A stretch of 64,000 bases of DNA from Gonium pectorale. Its lineage: Eukaryota > Chlorophyta > Chlorophyceae > Chlamydomonadales > Volvocaceae. The notes under the pieces are model-generated. The model saw only the letters and a program-made list of their open reading frames with translations. It searched no databases and was not told where the DNA came from. The stretch is from contig LSYV01000086.1 of NCBI GenBank assembly GCA_001584585.1, forward strand, positions 104,403-168,402, read 5' to 3'. Below are positions 46,310-58,664 of the stretch, piece by piece (the first letter of the stretch is position 1; the number at the start of each line of letters is the position of its first letter). The position numbers and the translations under genes were made by a program.

Positions 46310-49300
46310 GAAGCTGAGGCGCCGGCGCTCTTGCGACTTCTTGGCGAACTCGGGTCGCTGCAGGGCGGTAGCTGGCTGGGACGCGCGAGCGCAGCTCTCG
46401 ATCTTGTGGCACGCGCCATGGGGGCCTCGGCAGTCAGGTACGTGGATCTTCGGGTATGAAACTGGGGAGTTACCACAGGCTGCTGTGCGGGTTGCCTTAG
46501 TATGGTTTGTGCCTGGACGATGGAGTCATGCCAGCGGTCAGTCTGTACTTTTGCTTTGACATAGACCCGCTCCGAACATGCTTTGACGATGCATCCAGAC
46601 TGCTCTAAAACCGCTATGTGCTACTCTTCAGTTGTTCGACGCGACACCATGTGCGGCTGGGGACTTGTGGTGCACAGCCAGTAACTTGTTTCGTGTCGTT
46701 CTTATCTTGCTGGACCCCGCCACCTGACCTCGCAGTATGTACGGCGCCATCAGCAGCAAGAAGGACGGCTTGCCTGCTGGCTACACGCTTCTCCTGAGCA
46801 CGTCTGACAAACGGTGGCCAACCATGGAGACGGCCGCTGTCAATTGCATGCTCGAGGCACAAAGAGCTAATCCCCAGGGAGAGGCAGCCGTTACCCCCCT
46901 TGACGGGGAAAAACGATGGCGACGATCGGGGTGGTGGCGTCGCGGCGCTCCTGCCGCTCACAGCTGGCGGTAACGTGCTGGGCGCGGTGTGGCTCGTGCG
47001 TTTTGGCGCCGCCAGAAGCCGTTCGGCACCACCTGCTGCCGAGCAGCGCGTCGGCAAGGGAGTAGCGACAGGGGATGCTGCCTTTGCCGATGCAGCATGG
47101 GAGGCGGCCGAGGGCTGCCCGTCCCTGTTCTCCAGCCCCTCGGCGCTCACCCGCCTCGCCCTGTACCTGTCGCTGGCCCTGCTCGGCGGCGACGGCGAGG
47201 AGCACCTTGCGGGTCTGCAGGAGTGCGTGCGCGCCCTGGAGGAGGCGGAGAGCACGCAGCAGCTGCTAGGGGCCCTGTGCGACGGCGTGACGCAGCACGT
47301 GCGGCGCCTGTTTCTGCTCGACCCGTGGGTCGTTCCGGCTCTGGTCCCAGGACGCTCGGCCTCCGTGGGTCTGCTGCTAAGCTGGGAGGGAGCCGCGGGG
47401 CTGCAGCCTGGGTCCATGAGGGACAAGGATGCCATCGGCAGCCATCGTCGTTTGGCAGCTGACGACCCCCGGTCGGGGAGGAGCTGTGGTGTGATGGCTG
47501 CGGCTGAGCCCCCTGCCCTGTTACCCGCCAATTCAATGAGCACTGGAGGGGCCCGGCCCGGGGGGGCTGCTGGAAAGCTGGCAGTTGCTTGCATTGGTGG
47601 GGAGGACCCAGCTGATCTCAGCTGCTTCATTCCCGAGCTCCTGCACACGTACGAGTCGGACGGTGGTGACGGGGACGGTGTGGGCACTTGCAGCGTGGCC
47701 CTACGCGCGGAGCCCTTCCCACTGCAGCAGACCCTTCTGCGAACGTTGGTGCATGGCGCCTATCGAGGCTGCTGGAGCTCAGCACGGCCGGCGGCCGATG
47801 CCGGTAGCGCGCAGCAGGACACCGGCGGTAGCGTGGCGGTGGTTGCTGGGCTGCTGCGACCCGCGGCGGCTGAGGTAGTCGAGGACTGCGCGGCGCACCT
47901 GCAAGACCCCACCAAGCCGGCGCGCGACATCCTGCTGCTGCGCGCCAACACGACATGGGAGCGGGGAGGAGGTGGAGGTGGCAGCAGTGGCCTCAGTGCC
48001 GGCCGCCGGGGCGTGGGCTCGCTGCTTCTGCTGGCACTGCCCACCGGCTGCCGCCGTAGCGCGCTGGGTCTGTACGTAACGTTTCCCCAGCAGCTGCCGC
48101 GGCCCCTGCTGCAGCAGGCTCGGGACAGCGCACTGACTCTACTCGAGGTACGCGGGGACCCAACCACTAGCTTTACCAAAGTCAACTGTGCGGTTTGGAC
48201 CCGGGCTCAGCCTGCTCACGGGACGTACCTCAATGCCCTTGCTTTGCATCTAGAGGCCATGACTGGCAGGGTATTGCATGGACCACTCACAGCAATGTGC
48301 GTGCTTTGTCGACCCCCCGCCGGCGCGCTGGTGCCAGGTGCTGTGCCCGCTGGTGGCGCGCAAGCTGGGCGGTGATCTATCGCTGGAGCTCGAGACGCTC
48401 GCCACCGCCACGCCGGGCTCCTACGCGGTGCCGCGGTCCGACCCCGCACCGCTCGCGGCATCGGACGCGCAAGCTGCCGTAAGCGGACCAGGAGGCCTCC
48501 TGGCCACAGTGCCAGCCAGCGTCTTGCTCGCTGCCTGCGGTGCTCCGGATCTTGAACTGGCGGCATCGAGCGGCACGTCGCCCCGGCCACCGAGCCGCGG
48601 CCATTTAAGCCGCCGCGGCAGCATGGGTGCGGATCTACGGCAGGCCCCTGTGGAAGGAACTGGCGGCGCGGGTGTGCGCCCGCGCTCCTTCAATCTGCAG
48701 AAAGTGTGGTTGCAGGCAGCCAGGGCATCAGCGGGAGCAGCGAGGGCAGCCGAGCCAGCTGGCTCCTTGGGTAGCTCTGCGGGCTGCCCAGGCAGCCCTG
48801 GAGGCGCGCTTGCGGTCGACGGTAGGGGTGGCTCCGCTGCGCTCATCAGCGGTAACGGCGACCAGGGCGGCATCTTTCCAGCGGCAGGGCGAGCCGTGGG
48901 GCGTATAGCGGCCTTCCTCACCGGCCCGCCGCACGGCGAGGCCAAGTACTGTACAGCCCCGGCTGCCAGCCAGCTAGGGCCTCGCCGTCGGCGTGCATCC
49001 GGCAGCGGCCGCACCAGCATCATCCACGTCGAACAGCTGGCGAAGGGTAAGAGGGGGTGAAAACCTGACAGTCGCGGGTGTGGCACTGTGGCTGGGCTTG
49101 TTGGGAAACCTGGATTGGGGATCCTGCCTGTATTTGAAGCCCGCGATACGCGTGGCTTGCTTAGTGGTAGCAGGCAGTGGGGGTGCACCAGCAGTGTGGC
49201 TCTCCGCTCTCTATGACTCGCATAACAACACCGTGCGATGTTCCCCGCAGCCCACAGCGGCATCGGCTCCCAGCTGCCGCTGCTGGTGGCCAGCCTCCAA

Positions 49301-52300
49301 GACAGCATCGGCAGCGCACGGCTGCGGATGGCCGCAGGGGCTTCTGGCAGGTCACTCCTCAACAGCGGGTGAGGCATGCAAAGCTCAAACGCTGATAATG
49401 CGGGCGCCGGTCGGTGCGTTCACGATTTGCGCGCGGCGCTCCGGCCGAGAAGCCGTCCATGTTGCAAATCGCGTACCTCCAAAACCTAGAACTGTAGATC
49501 AGTTCCCAACAAAGGACTCGATGGCTCTGGCGCCCGCTGCCTTCTCCCCACGTTGACGTGTGCAGGCTGGGTGGAGTGCAGCGCACCGGTGCATCCGCCT
49601 CGGCGGTGCGAGCCCTGGCGGCGCCGTCGTCGCTGGAGTCAGTGTGGCCGTCCAAGGGACAAGCCTGCGCCGGAGCGAGTGCCGGATTCGGCAGCGGCCT
49701 CGCCTTCATGGACGACCTGTCGCAGCTCAGGATCCACAGGCGGCTGGGCAACGGCAGCTTCGCGGTGGTGTTCAAGGCGCGGCTGGGGCCGCTTCATTGC
49801 GCCGTCAAGGTGGGCACTGGGCTGGGGTTTGGTGACTCTGTGCTGCCTCGTGTGGATTTAGCGCTGCTCGGCCTTGGGGCAGCGCTGAGCGAGGAGCTGG
49901 CTGAATCAGCCGGTCAAAGTGGGATCATATTGCATTGGCACGAGGATTGTTGCCGCGGGCGGAGTGGACGCTCCACCGCGTGCACGCAGCTGGCGCATTG
50001 CAGGGGCCGGGGCGGCGCCCTCACCGTTTTTTCCGACACCCAACTGACCCAAACCACCGCCCTCTGCCTCCCCGTTTACCGCTTTCCCCCTCCTCAACGC
50101 TTCATCCTCCACTGCGGCGCTGCTGATACTTTCCCGCGCACCGAACGCGCGGACACGCTGGCATGGTATTGTCCTTCAACGCGTTGGTGTCGCCGCATTG
50201 CATTGCATTGCGTGCTGCCAACGCGCCGCTCCCATGCCACGGAGGACAGCTGATGGACCTGCCCGGCGTGAGTTGGGCATGACGAGGCTGAGCGGCGATC
50301 GGGAAAAGGAAGCCTGTCCTGGCACATCCTGTCCTCATGGATACAAGGCTCGCACGGACAGAAGTGCACGGATCCTTCCCTCGGGTCCATCTTGGGCTGG
50401 TATTGTGGGCTTGTGTAGCAGGCTCCTGTGGGCGAGGGCTGGCAGGAAGGGCAAAGGCGTGCAGCGCACCCTTGAACGCCGGCGGAAAGCCACGTCAGTT
50501 GCTAACAGACTCGCAGCTCGCAGCTTTAACACTCACTGCCAACGCATGCAGGCCGAGGTCGAGATCACGAGCGGCGTTGATCCTGCATCGCAGTACGGGG
50601 ACTCTGAGGTGCCGACACAGGGCGCCGATGCAGGCACACATGCAGAGCTGCCTCCGTTGCAGGGAGCTGTCGCTGATGCCCGCCGGGTCGCGGCCGCCTC
50701 GGCCGCTGACGCACTAGGCGCTGGGGCTGAGAAGGCGCGCGCGCGGGCAGCGCAGCAGCTGGCGGCTCAGGGGCAGCTGCACCGCACTGCCATGGAGCTG
50801 GCGGCCATCACGGGCATCAGCCACCCCAACATCATGCAGGTGTGCGGGTGCACGGGGGCACACACGTACGGCGGGGTGCTCCTGTTTTGTGGGGTTGAAG
50901 TGCCCCCAAGGCTTGCTGACCATCTTCTCGATCTCCTCTATCTTCTCGTTCTCCACGAGCCCGCTTGCCCTCGCACACGGTCCACGCGCACCCCTCGTCT
51001 CGCAGGTGTACACCACATTCAGCCCAGTGTTGCTGGAGGCTCAGCAGCTGCCCGACGGCAGCGAGACCATTGCCCTGAGGCGAGCGAACGGCACCGAGGC
51101 AAAACGGGGACAGGGTGAGACGGCGTTCACACGGCAGCAGCATTCCCAACGATGGGCGTCGACCTTTGGGGAATGGATGTCGACGCACAAGGGAGTTGCA
51201 TCGGCATTGGATCTTTTGAGCGCCTGTCATTCCGCCGACCTCCTGCTCCCGCAGACGCGCCACCGGTGTGCATCGCGCTCGTGTGCGAGTGGTGCGACCG
51301 GGGAAGCCTGGCGGGGGCGCTCGCGGACAAGGCGCTCACGCGCGTCGTGCCGGCAGCCAAGATGGTGCCGACACTGGCCGCGACGGGGCAGCGCCCCAAG
51401 GAGGTCCGAGTGCTGGACTTCCAGGTGTGTGTGGGTCGTGCATTGGTTTAGTCAGTTGTACGCGCTTATTGTGCCGAACCCGCCTATTCTGATGAGCTTG
51501 CAGCCTACTTGGAAGTACTTACTGCTGCAGCAAGACGGGCACCACTGATCCACTGGTTGTACACGCCGCCCACCCCTGACTTTGTTGTACCCATTCCGCA
51601 GGCCATCATGATGACGCTGCTGGACGTGGCCATGGCGCTGCGTCACCTGCACTCGCTCAACCTGATCCACAGGGGTGCGTGGGGGATGGGGCACATACCG
51701 GCAGTAGGGGCTGCTCCTGATCTGGTGCACGGCTGCCTGTCGACTGCCTGTCAGCGGCGGGTTGTGTAGGTTGTGTGCCGCTCTCAACCAGCCTTGCCGT
51801 CCCTGTCCCCGCTCCCCTCTGCACAGACCTCAAGCCTGCCAACGTGCTGCTGAAGACGTGCCCCACCGACCCGCGCGGCTTCACCGCAAAGCTGGCGGGT
51901 GGGTGCGCGCGTGCGTGTGGGGTACCCGAGTGGGGCTGTGCCGCAAACCCGCGATGCAACGGTGGAAGGCTGGGGCGCCGTACGCACAATCCGCACTGCC
52001 CGCTTGGGATGGGGAGGGCTTGCGCGTGTGCCAAGGGTGTATCGTCGTTTGCTGTCTGCAAGCTTGCGGCTGTGCAGACCAGCGCACTTGCTGCACGTGT
52101 TGCTGCACGTGTGCCCGAACACGTACCTACCGGCGACTTGATGTGGGCCCTCCCTTGACTTCGCGTGCGCGCAGACTTCGGGTTTGTCACGCTGCTGAAT
52201 CAGGTGAGTCACGTGTGGGATCTGTGCACACAGGACGGCGCAGGCGGTCGTGGGGAAGCGGCAAAACATGCGTTCGTAGCCCGCTGCTGGATCGCCGCCC

Positions 52301-55235
52301 ATGTTTGTGTGCACTAGAGGGGCGCTGCTGTGCTGGCGAACTCGGCTGCAGCCCGCCAGCTTACCTGCCTGTTTGTATGCAAGCCCTACTGATGCCTGCG
52401 CCGGCTGCTTGGGATGCGCCTGTAATGTCCGTCCTGAGTTCACTGCCAATCAACGGGCAACAGCCAACATCGAACGAGCCCCGCCCATAATCTGGCCGCA
52501 TGCTTTGCCCCCCTTTGTAACGGCCTCTCGTGCAGCCCGGCGACGAGAGCAACGGCTTTGAGCCGTGCGCCGATGTGCACGAGGCGGCTGGCACGTGAGT
52601 GCCGTGTTGGCTTCCATGCCTGGGCTGGCGCGTGGGTGGGAAAGGCAGGATGTCAAGGAAGGCGTTGCCACTCTGGCTGGACGCCGTTTCCAACTGGCTC
52701 CGCAGCCCTAAGTGGCCTGCAGTCGTGCACTCAAACACCTGGCACCAGATAGCTGGCCGGCAGCCGGCGGGTGGTGGGGACAGGGGTTGTACTCGCTCGC
52801 ACTGGCTCGACCATACATACTTCCCCAGAGCACATACCTTGCTCAACTACCTTTCACACAAAGCACTCTGCCTTCGCTGACGCCCGTGCCCACCTGCCCG
52901 CCATCCGCACCTCCCCGCGTGTCGCTCCGCAACCCCCCGATCAGCATCACCCACATCGCGCCGGAGGCCATGGAGTCGCGTGAGTCGCGTCCTGTGCTTT
53001 GTCCTGCCTTCATTCCTTGCTTGATGAGTCGTGTCACCGGCCGCCTGGCCAACACTGCAGTGACCGCGGCCATCTGGCAGAGACAAGAGGCCATGTGCGT
53101 GTGACTGTTGGTGCTGCTACTTCATACGTATGCCCCTGCTGACACCAACGGGCCGTGCGGGGCGGGTACCGCAACAACGGTGCCATGTCCTAGCCCTGAA
53201 GCCTGGCACCGAGGCCTGTTGCCGTTCGCTTGCGTGCTCCGTGCCCAGCCACTTCCCATTGATTGACGGCCCCCCCCCGGTTTCCCTTCGGTCCGCGCTG
53301 CCACGCGATGCTGCCGCGCACGACAAATGCGCACGCGCTGCCCAGCGGCCCGCCTCGGCCCCTCGTGCGACGTGTATAGGTGCGTCGGGCATAGTGGTTC
53401 GCCTGTCTTTATCCGAGATTCAAGTTTACGGCAGGCGGGATAGAGCTGGTGCCACGGGGCCTGAACGTCTGTATTGCGTCCCGTCGACATCACTTAATTC
53501 GAAAAGGTAGCGCTGGTTGTTATTCCAGGCCTTCCCAGCATCTTTCATGCCGCGATCTTACCCTCATGTACGCCCTACTTGCCTCCCCTGCTTGCCTCGC
53601 CCCGCTTGCCTCGCCCGTTCCCGCCCGGGCGGCCCCTCAACACGTCATCGTCATGGCCATCGTGCTCAACAATCCGCACGTGCGGCTTCCGAATGTATCC
53701 TCTTTGTACTACAGCTTCGGCATCCTGATGTGGTACGTCGGCCTAAAGCGATGGAAAAAAGAGAAACCTGCACAGAAAGAGGGAGCCCGCCTCTACCCGA
53801 TGGGTGTCTTTGTGGCGAGAGCCGTGCTTTTCATGGGCCTTTGCTAGTTCGGGCGCTACACGCCAAAGGTGTAGGCAGAGGCACTGTACGGCCGCCCGCA
53901 TGCCGCATGGCTGGCCACTCTCTCAGGTTTGCGTGCCTGCTTCCTTCGGCCCCGGGGCAAGTGTGGCGGGTGACGGCAGCTTCGCCAGCAACAGCACATG
54001 CCATCCGCCGTTGCCTAGGCCTCTCAGGTACAACCCGTCACGGCGCCTCGCCGCCCGCAATGCCCTGCCCATGCCCATGCCCACCCCGCCACAGGGAGAT
54101 GGCCATGTGCGGCGCAACGCCCTATCGCGAGGTGGGGCCCTGCGCACCGTGTGCCTTTAGTGCCTTTAGGTGGAGCGAGGCGCGTCTGGGCTTGGCTCGA
54201 GATGGGGGCCTCACGAATGCCTGCCCGGGGTGCACGGAAGGCAGGGCCGGGGGATGCTCTTGCATGGCATCCCGATTCCCGGATCCTGGGTCCCGGGTGG
54301 CCCCGCCGTTTGTCGCCTCATGCTGCGCCGAGCAAGCCTGCTGCATGCATCGCCTGCCAGCGACTTGCACGGCTACAGCTGCCTTGCGCTCAGTTGGCTC
54401 GGTTTAAGGGCCATGTTCGCCCGGGCCTGGGTGCCGACCAAACCTTCTGACGGCGTTCTCCACCTGATGGCCCTGCCGTCAGCATCCTCGACCTGACCTT
54501 TGATAGTCATGTAGAAAGTAAGGTTTAGGAGTGAGTGACCGCACCGCCGCACGCTGGCCCGCAGATCGACCCAGACGCCATCCTGGACCACGTCAAGGCC
54601 GGGCTGCGCCCGGTATTCCGAAGCGCCGTACCAGCACCGTACAGGTATGTTGCGTGGCAGCTGCATCTTTCGGGACTAGCCAGGTATGGGTCTCAGTTAC
54701 GACCCGGGGAAGCGTTCACGCAGCATACAGGACCGCCGGCGGCGGCGACGGCCTACGAAATTATGACGTACGACCCAGTGCAACTGCCGACCTCGCACCT
54801 TCCGCCCTCGTACATGCCGCCCTCGTACGTGCCCACTCTGAAACGCTGTCTGCGCACCGTCGTGTCCGTACTGCGCACCGCCGGCTTGACACGGTACTGC
54901 CACGCACCGCCCGCGTGCTCGATGATACTGTGAGCGGCGGCACAGGAGACCCGCCCAGCAGCCTGGCACAGCCCGCCGCTCCCTGTTGCGCGCCGGCTGT
55001 GTCAGTTTTGGGTAAGCAGGAGTACGGCAACAGGCCACACTCGACCATGCCAGCTGCTGCTGTTTTTCGTTATTAGTAACTTAGGGACCCCACTGGTGGC
55101 TGCGCCCTTCCCATGCGTAGCGCACTGGCCCAGCGGTGCTGGTCAGCTGACCCCGCCAAGCGGCCCGGCAGCCCCGAGCTGGTGGCCGCCATCGGCGATT
55201 TGCTGAGGGGCGCTACTCAGCCGCCGAGCTCCTAG
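46310..55235 (+). CDS. GAF-GAF-TKL protein kinase, copy C (one apparent frameshift)
   Basis: Third tandem paralogue. Exons: 46310-46437, 46736-48147, 48338-49046, 49251-49368, 49566-49809, 50250-50267, 50552-50839, 51006-51114, 51255-51424, 51602-51674, 51827-51898, 52175-52203, 52536-52594, 52945-52979, 53346-53379, 53715-53732, 54095-54131, 54565-54644, 55121-55235. All junction phases close except in exon 2, which is one nucleotide too long: the frame changes near 46893-46914 (runs CCCCCC and GGGGAAAAA). With one base fewer, the protein would be about 1,248 residues. Kinase motifs: GNGSFAVVF, CAVK, helix-C AMELAAITGISHP, hinge VCEWCDRGSL, HRDLKPAN, DFGFVTLLNQ, HIAPEAMES, CDVYSFGILMW, EMAMCGATPYRE, CWSADPAKRPGSPEL and a short extra tail ATQPPSS. 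The shift is either an assembly error, a recent mutation, or a hidden intron as in copy B. Confidence 0.85.
53749..53800. repeat. Dispersed repeat fragment inside an intron of kinase copy C
   Basis: ATGGAAAAAAGAGAAACCTG and CACAGAAAGAGGGAGCCCGC followed by CTCTAC match the left part of the repeat at 43576-43620. It lies in the intron just after the 18-nt exon 53715-53732, so the element family has also inserted into genes here. Confidence 0.75.
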
Positions 55236-58200
55236 CCAGCTGAGGGCTGGTTTCCCACACTTCGGTCATGGCCGATCTCCACCGCAGCCAGCCGCCGCTA
55301 TCATCAAACTGTGAAGTCGCTGGCCAGGGAGTGCCGTAATCACCTGGGAGTGAGGCGCAGGGCCTATGGTACTTTGCGCTGTTCGCACTTTTCGCCCTTG
55401 TTTTAGCACTTGAAAGCGCTCGAGGTAGATCAACCGGGGACAGGCATTTATCTCATTTCAACGTGCAGGTTTGCGTTTTGCTTTTCCGAGGATAGGGGTC
55501 TACAAGTCCTGCACTCCGCTGCTGAAAGAAGGCGCGTGCACATTCCATGCTGGCGCGGGTTTCAGCTTCTGTGAACCATTGTTCTGTTTGAATTAGGTTC
55601 CACGATCCTCGTTGCAATGGCACGGCGTTGAGTGCGGGCAGGTATGGTTAAGCGCTCGTATGGCCAGATGGACTTCTCTTCCTGAGGACTTGTTGCTTTC
55701 TGTCGGCACTTGTAGCATAGGGAGTCTCCGCGCGATCCATGTTGGATACGTCTGGCACAAACTAGGTCTCGCCTAAAGCCTGTGCCGGATGGACTGAGTC
55801 ATGCGCCATATCCCCACCGCTTAAACATCGCAATTTCGTTATCAGATCGGCATCGTATGGGTAGGGCCACTGTCCGATTACCACTGGCCCAACATGTGGC
55901 AGGACGGGGGTGCAATTGTGCAAGGGTCACTTTTGAGTTCGACCCGCAGGCCACAATGAAGGAATGCACACTTAAGCAGCGTGGTGCTGAGGACGGCTCT
56001 TGCGCGCAAATAGAGACGTTGATAATTGCAGCGGATGAAGGCCCGAGAGGAGCGAGAAGTCTGAGTGTCAGGGCGTGCCGAGCGGCCTGGAAAAAAGCCC
56101 TCATCGGGGCAGCCTGGACCCTGGATGCGTCTACTTGCATGCGCAACTAATAGATTGCATTTTGTGTATAAATAATAGATTGCACATGTTTTCCTGCTGG
56201 TTACGCGTCTAATTTCGATCAATCGCAACGGGGTTGGGACAGTAAGCGACCCGTGGGCCAGATCTTGGGCATTCGGTGTAGCGTTCACGGTGCTATCTTG
56301 GAGACACTTTTGTAAGGGGGAAATCCAAAGCCTTGCAAAGATACATAGTAAGGAGGAGGATCTGGCTGCTTCGGCCGGGTGCCCTTCTATTTCCGAAGAC
56401 CTGCGGAGCACGTTGGTTTGCAGCCGCCGTAAAACAGGGACATTGTCTGTCCCTGTGCCCGATTCATTTGATGATGGGACGAATCCTCGCCAGTTCCTTG
56501 TTGGGAGGTAACCGTAATACAGTTCTGTCGCGCTTTGCGGTTGCCTTGTAGTGTCCTAGTACCGTTGTGCTCGACCGGTAACTTCCCTGTTACCGTTTTG
56601 TCATTAGGTGAATAGTGAACGTCGTTTCGCTTCATTAGCTGTGCCCAGGGTGCGCCCGCTCCCCTGGCTGTGCCCGCTCTTTTGCGGCGCCGTTCAGGCT
56701 GCTTCATTGCGGGGCATTAGTCCTTGCTGGGACTATTGGTGCAGCACTGTGCAGCAAGAAATCATCGCGCGGCTGTAGCCACATTCACACTTCTACTGAA
56801 GTTTGAACCTTCATCACCACGCTTTGTAACATAGCCGTGTGTATGTGCCTAGTCCGAAAGCGGAGTCCGAAAGCACGCCGCCACACGTCGCTGTCGCTGG
56901 TACCCTGCTCATCCTGCGGCATGTCTACGGCATTTGGCCAGGGCCCTATCCCCTGGGGTTCTGCTCGAGCAGTGGATGAAGACAGCCCAGTCAGCAGGAG
57001 ATTGTATGGTTACATGACTGACGTATGGATTAATGGAAGTTAAGGGCCCATTACCTGCCACGACCCGGGGTTGGCCTGCGCCCCCGCAAGTGAAAGATTC
57101 AAAGGTATCATGCGGGCGGATGGGTGCTTTCGTGGCTCTTCGCAGTTCATCGACACCGGCCAGGTTGGCGTTGCCAACGTTCAAGGCCGGCTTTGCCGCT
57201 GCATTGCACGCAAGAGCTTGTGACGCGGTTGGGTTCTCACACACTTCTGAATGCCTCTCACTGCCTCACATGCGTACTTGTGGCGGGGCTTCACACCTTT
57301 TTACATTACGGTACGTGCTTGACAACAGCCGTGCACCTCGAGGGCAGCGCGTGGTTGATGTACGGTGTGGTAAGTCATTCCTTTCAGGGTTACCACTCCT
57401 TGTGCTGCAAGTGTTGTAACAAAGACGCAGCAAGTCGGCCTCTCAGCTGCAAAACCCCTCTCCCCGTGTCAATGGAGGGCCACAGTTCCGGGCCGAGGGG
57501 ACTGGCCAATGCGAAACGGTGAACAGCTTACATGCGTCATCGCGCACGGCCCAAACGGACGCCGCCACAGCCGCAACCGCGTACAATGTGGCCGGTGCCG
57601 CAGGTGTTCTGGTACCGCACCACCGGACTTGCGACAAAAAGCTATGAAACACCCACCACCACACCGCTCAGCGCACCTGCTATGGGCCAAGGCGCTTCAC
57701 TGCAATCCTCCCTGCCCTACCTCTTGCAAACGGTCGCCGCGAGCGCTGGACAACACCTGCATCCTAGCACAACGAATACCCACTGCTCAGCCCCGCCCAA
57801 ACCGCCCGCACTGCTAGAACACTCGCCGAGTTAACCGGCCTACCCTGTACATCCTGCAACACGTTCCCATTCCGCCTGCGCTGCGACGACGCTCTCCTTA
57901 TTAAAATTGCCTCTCTTAGTTGAGTAAATAATACCCCCTGTATCCACCTGCCGCCTTTGCGCTTCCGCAGCGCGACACAGCACCGTGGCATGCGTGCCAT
58001 TGACCTGAGACACGGAAACCGACCGACACGCAGCTTGGGTTCGACCCGCAAGCCAGTCAGACCTTCCGACGGACGTGAGATGATGTGGATGCGTCGGGGT
58101 GCCTCTCCTCCTGGCTCTAACAGTTGACCGCTTTGCAACATGACAATGAAAGCCTCGCGCACCAGGAGGCAGATCGCGGCATCATGCACTTGCCTAGCAA

Positions 58201-58664
58201 ACAACTACCGACCAAGAAGGTCACTACGTGCGTTCCCACAAAGGTAATTGGTCACTCGATGAAACACGACCACACTCCACGCGTATGCACCCAAGTTCTC
58301 AGATGCCCATCCGCATCACCGAATCTTGCAGAAATGCTTTCTTGCTGCTGCCTGCAAGCCAACCTACGTAATTGATCTGCGTGAGATATCATCCTGTACA
58401 TGGCGCATGACATGTGTAGCGATGCCGCCAAAGGCCCGCTTCTGACGACGCCACGCAGCTCCTTCAGCCGTCAGCTTGCGAGGCGGTCGACCAACTGTTC
58501 GGCCACCGTCCTCCACGCCATGAACATGCTGCTCACAACCGAGCCGTCGTTGCGTGTCAGTCCATGGGGTGTGGCCTGAGATCCCACTTGTATCAGTGAA
58601 ATTCTGCGCTCACTCCGCGCGTGTATATGGGACCACTCCCGACAGTCGAGCATCTCACCCTGAA
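55236..58664. other. Spacer between kinase copy C and the MLO gene; no gene recognised
   Basis: The kinase (plus) and MLO (minus) genes converge on this 3.4-kb spacer, so both 3' untranslated regions lie in it. Composition is mixed, with AT-rich stretches near 56150-56600. A Pro/Thr/Ser-rich frame at 57532-57834 is the most coding-like, but it has overlapping frames of similar length, no recognisable domain and no splice partners. I see no RNA gene or transposase. Confidence 0.5.

Noticed and set aside
46614..47687. 357-codon minus-strand open frame
   Set aside because: Antisense shadow of kinase copy C exon 2, the same effect as in copy A; no recognisable protein features.
48421..49377. 318-codon minus-strand open frame
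   Set aside because: Antisense to exons 3 and 4 of kinase copy C and crosses the intron between them; explained by composition.
57532..57834. 100-codon Pro/Thr/Ser-rich frame
   Set aside because: Somewhat coding-like, but a similarly long frame overlaps it in another phase, and there is no domain, splice partner or homologue recognisable by eye.
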